A stretch of DNA of 64,000 nucleotides. Origin: Streptomyces sp. TLI_235. Its GTDB lineage: Bacteria; Actinomycetota; Actinomycetes; Streptomycetales; Streptomycetaceae. The stretch spans positions 124,001 to 188,000 of the forward strand of contig NSGV01000003.1 of assembly GCA_002300355.1 (NCBI GenBank). The letters are read 5' to 3'. The notes under the pieces are model-generated. The model was not told the origin of the DNA. It was given only the letters and a program-made list of their open reading frames with translations, and ran no database searches. The position numbers were made by a program, and so were the translations under genes. Positions 62,775-64,000 of this stretch are shown here, piece by piece; the stretch's first letter is position 1; every line of letters begins with the position of its first letter.

Positions 62775-63181
62775 CCCAGACGCGCTCCAACATGGACTGG
62801 ATGCTCAAGGACCTCGCGGACAGCGTTCCCATGACACGACACGTCGTGGTGCTCTCCGTGGACGGCCTGAGGATGGCCCAGTACGGTGCGGACAACGACA
62901 CCGCCGACCGGCTGGCCGCCGCCTGCGCAGGTCTGCAGAGCCTCTCCGCTGCCGTGGCCCACGAGTTCCCGAACGGCCGGGGCCGGATGCGGATGGTGGT
63001 CATCGAGGTCGAGGGCGGCTTCTTCTACCTCATGGCGGCCGGGGCCAACGCCTACCTCGCCGTCCTGGCCAACGAAGGCGTGGACGCCGGCCTGATGGGT
63101 CTGCGCATGCGCGACCTGGTGGCGCGGATAGGCGCCCACCTGAGCAGTCCCACCCGGATGGAGGGACGCACAGCCAGGTGA
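62771..63181 (+). CDS. cvnB: Conservon roadblock/LC7-domain protein CvnB
   Basis: The 136-residue protein is a roadblock/LC7 domain: MLKDLADSVPMTRHVVVLSVDGLRM, then AAVAHEFPNGRGRMRMVVIEVEGGFFYLM. In conservons CvnB is proposed to act on or tether the CvnD GTPase, as MglB does for MglA. It is coupled by ATGA to cvnA and by GTGA to cvnC. Confidence 0.93.
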   Translation: MTQTRSNMDWMLKDLADSVPMTRHVVVLSVDGLRMAQYGADNDTADRLAAACAGLQSLSAAVAHEFPNGRGRMRMVVIEVEGGFFYLMAAGANAYLAVLANEGVDAGLMGLRMRDLVARIGAHLSSPTRMEGRTAR

Positions 63182-63534
63182 ACATCCCCGATCCCGTTTG
63201 GCAACAGATGACGTCACCGGAACGGCTGTACGTCATCACTGGAGGCCGCAGCGGTCAGAGCGCCGCCCTCGACCTGGTCACGCTGATCGTGTCGCGGTCC
63301 CTTCCCCAGCCCGGAATGCCACCGGAACACGTCGACATCCTGCGGATGTGCCACTACCCGCTGTCGGTCGCCGAGATTTCCGCCTACCTGCATCTTCCCC
63401 TCAGCGTGGTTCAGGTTCTGCTCGCCGACCTGCTGGCCGATCGGCAGATCGAGTCACGCGCCCCGGTGCCGGCCGCCTCGCTGCCCGACACCGAACTCCT
63501 CTTGGCGGTGATGAATGGACTCTCCAAGCTCTGA
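63178..63534 (+). CDS. cvnC: Conservon DUF742 protein CvnC
   Basis: The 118-residue DUF742 protein starts at a GTG at 63178 overlapping the cvnB stop. Typical segments are RLYVITGGRSGQSAALDLVTLI, CHYPLSVAEISAYLHLPLSVVQVLLADL and LLLAVMNGLSKL at the end. The middle looks like a winged helix, but its role in the conservon complex is not defined. Its end overlaps the cvnD start by 20 bases. Confidence 0.93.
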   Translation: MNIPDPVWQQMTSPERLYVITGGRSGQSAALDLVTLIVSRSLPQPGMPPEHVDILRMCHYPLSVAEISAYLHLPLSVVQVLLADLLADRQIESRAPVPAASLPDTELLLAVMNGLSKL

Positions 63535-64000
63535 CCCCTGGCCGGGCCCTTCGGGCGTGCACGCCCTGCCGGCCACGGCAGCCACTGCCGTGAAGGTCGT
63601 GGTGGTCGGCAGCTTCGGCGTGGGCAAGACGACCATGGTCGGTGCGGTCAGCGAGATCCAGCCGCTGACCACCGAAGAGCGGATCACCGAAGCCAGCGTC
63701 GGCATCGACGACACGGCGGGACTGGACAACAAGACGTCCACCACCGTGGCCATGGATTTCGGCCGGATCAGCGTCAACGAAGAGCTGGTGCTCTACCTGT
63801 TCGGTACTCCCGGCCAGGAGCGCTTCTGGTTCCTGTGGAACGGCCTGTTCGAGGGGGCCCTGGGCGCGGTCGTCCTGGTCGACCCCCGCCGGCTGGAACT
63901 GAGCTTCGACGTGCTCCATCGGCTAGAGGAACGTCGGCTGCCGTTCGTCGTCGCCATCAACCAGTTCGACAACGCCCCCCTGCACGCACTGGAGGATCTG
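63515..64000 (+). CDS. cvnD: Conservon GTPase CvnD, 3' end beyond window
   Basis: The ATG at 63515 opens the small Ras/Arf-like GTPase of the conservon. Visible motifs are the P-loop GSFGVGKTT near residue 33, the G3-like FGTPGQERFWF and the NQFD motif that replaces NKxD. The gene runs off the right edge after 162 codons, near the expected 190-200. The switch residues look intact. Whether a cvnE cytochrome P450 follows cannot be seen. Confidence 0.92.
   Translation, partial: MDSPSSDPWPGPSGVHALPATAATAVKVVVVGSFGVGKTTMVGAVSEIQPLTTEERITEASVGIDDTAGLDNKTSTTVAMDFGRISVNEELVLYLFGTPGQERFWFLWNGLFEGALGAVVLVDPRRLELSFDVLHRLEERRLPFVVAINQFDNAPLHALEDL

Noticed and set aside
1..64000. CRISPR array, tRNA, rRNA or integrase/att sites
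   Set aside because: No regularly spaced repeats, no cloverleaf-like sequence and no integrase gene were found by reading; the mobile DNA seen is limited to two ISs and one MITE.

Overview
The window is high-GC actinobacterial DNA. Its gene families are typical of Streptomyces or a close relative: a conservon (cvnABCD), two LuxR-type large ATP-binding regulators, RsbW-like kinases with a STAS antagonist, ESX/type VII secretion parts and LacI/PucR-controlled catabolic operons. Starts are often GTG and many neighbouring genes overlap by ATGA or GTGA. No rRNA, tRNA or CRISPR array was seen. I had no searches, so family names rest on motifs, domain order and context.

Layout. (1) 1-15284 is a type VII/polymorphic-toxin region. 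It holds the start of a beta-helix plus double CbxX-type AAA+ protein (runs off the left edge), an orphan ADP-ribosyltransferase whose upstream side abuts a decayed ISL3 element, a remnant zone with an intact IS5-family element and a 289-bp MITE-like element, and a 2348-residue CpnT-like toxin. The toxin carries a WXG100-like head, tandem modules, a proline-rich linker, a TIKI/ChaN/EreA-like domain and two ADP-ribosyltransferase tips. (2) 15385-26427 is a myo-inositol uptake and catabolism operon on the minus strand: ABC transporter, iolG, iolE, an iolC-aldolase fusion, iolB and iolD. A divergent LacI repressor and a perfect 16-bp operator sit upstream. (3) 26405-35992 is a reduced ESX locus: eccB and eccD divergent from eccC, then a large WXG-headed candidate substrate with a late frameshift. 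No small esx pair, mycP or eccE was seen. (4) 35919-46807 is regulatory: a two-component system, a conserved small protein, two LAL regulators, a PlsC-type acyltransferase and an RsbW-like ATPase. (5) 46939-58716 is a hydantoinase/amide-type locus: hyuA-hyuB converging on a minus-strand operon of ABC transporter, HyuA-like protein, DUF917 protein and PucR regulator. (6) 59322-64000 holds another RsbW-like ATPase, a candidate small RNA, a STAS protein and a conservon cut by the right edge.

How it fits together. Secretion machinery (EccB/C/D, possibly the AAA+ protein) and two WXG-headed large proteins lie within 36 kb, with a catabolic operon between them. The toxin C-terminus is visibly more AT-rich than its body, and a paralogous ART tip lies 4 kb downstream behind insertion sequences. 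This is the pattern expected of toxin-tip exchange. The two catabolic operons are self-contained, each with transporter, enzymes and a dedicated regulator.
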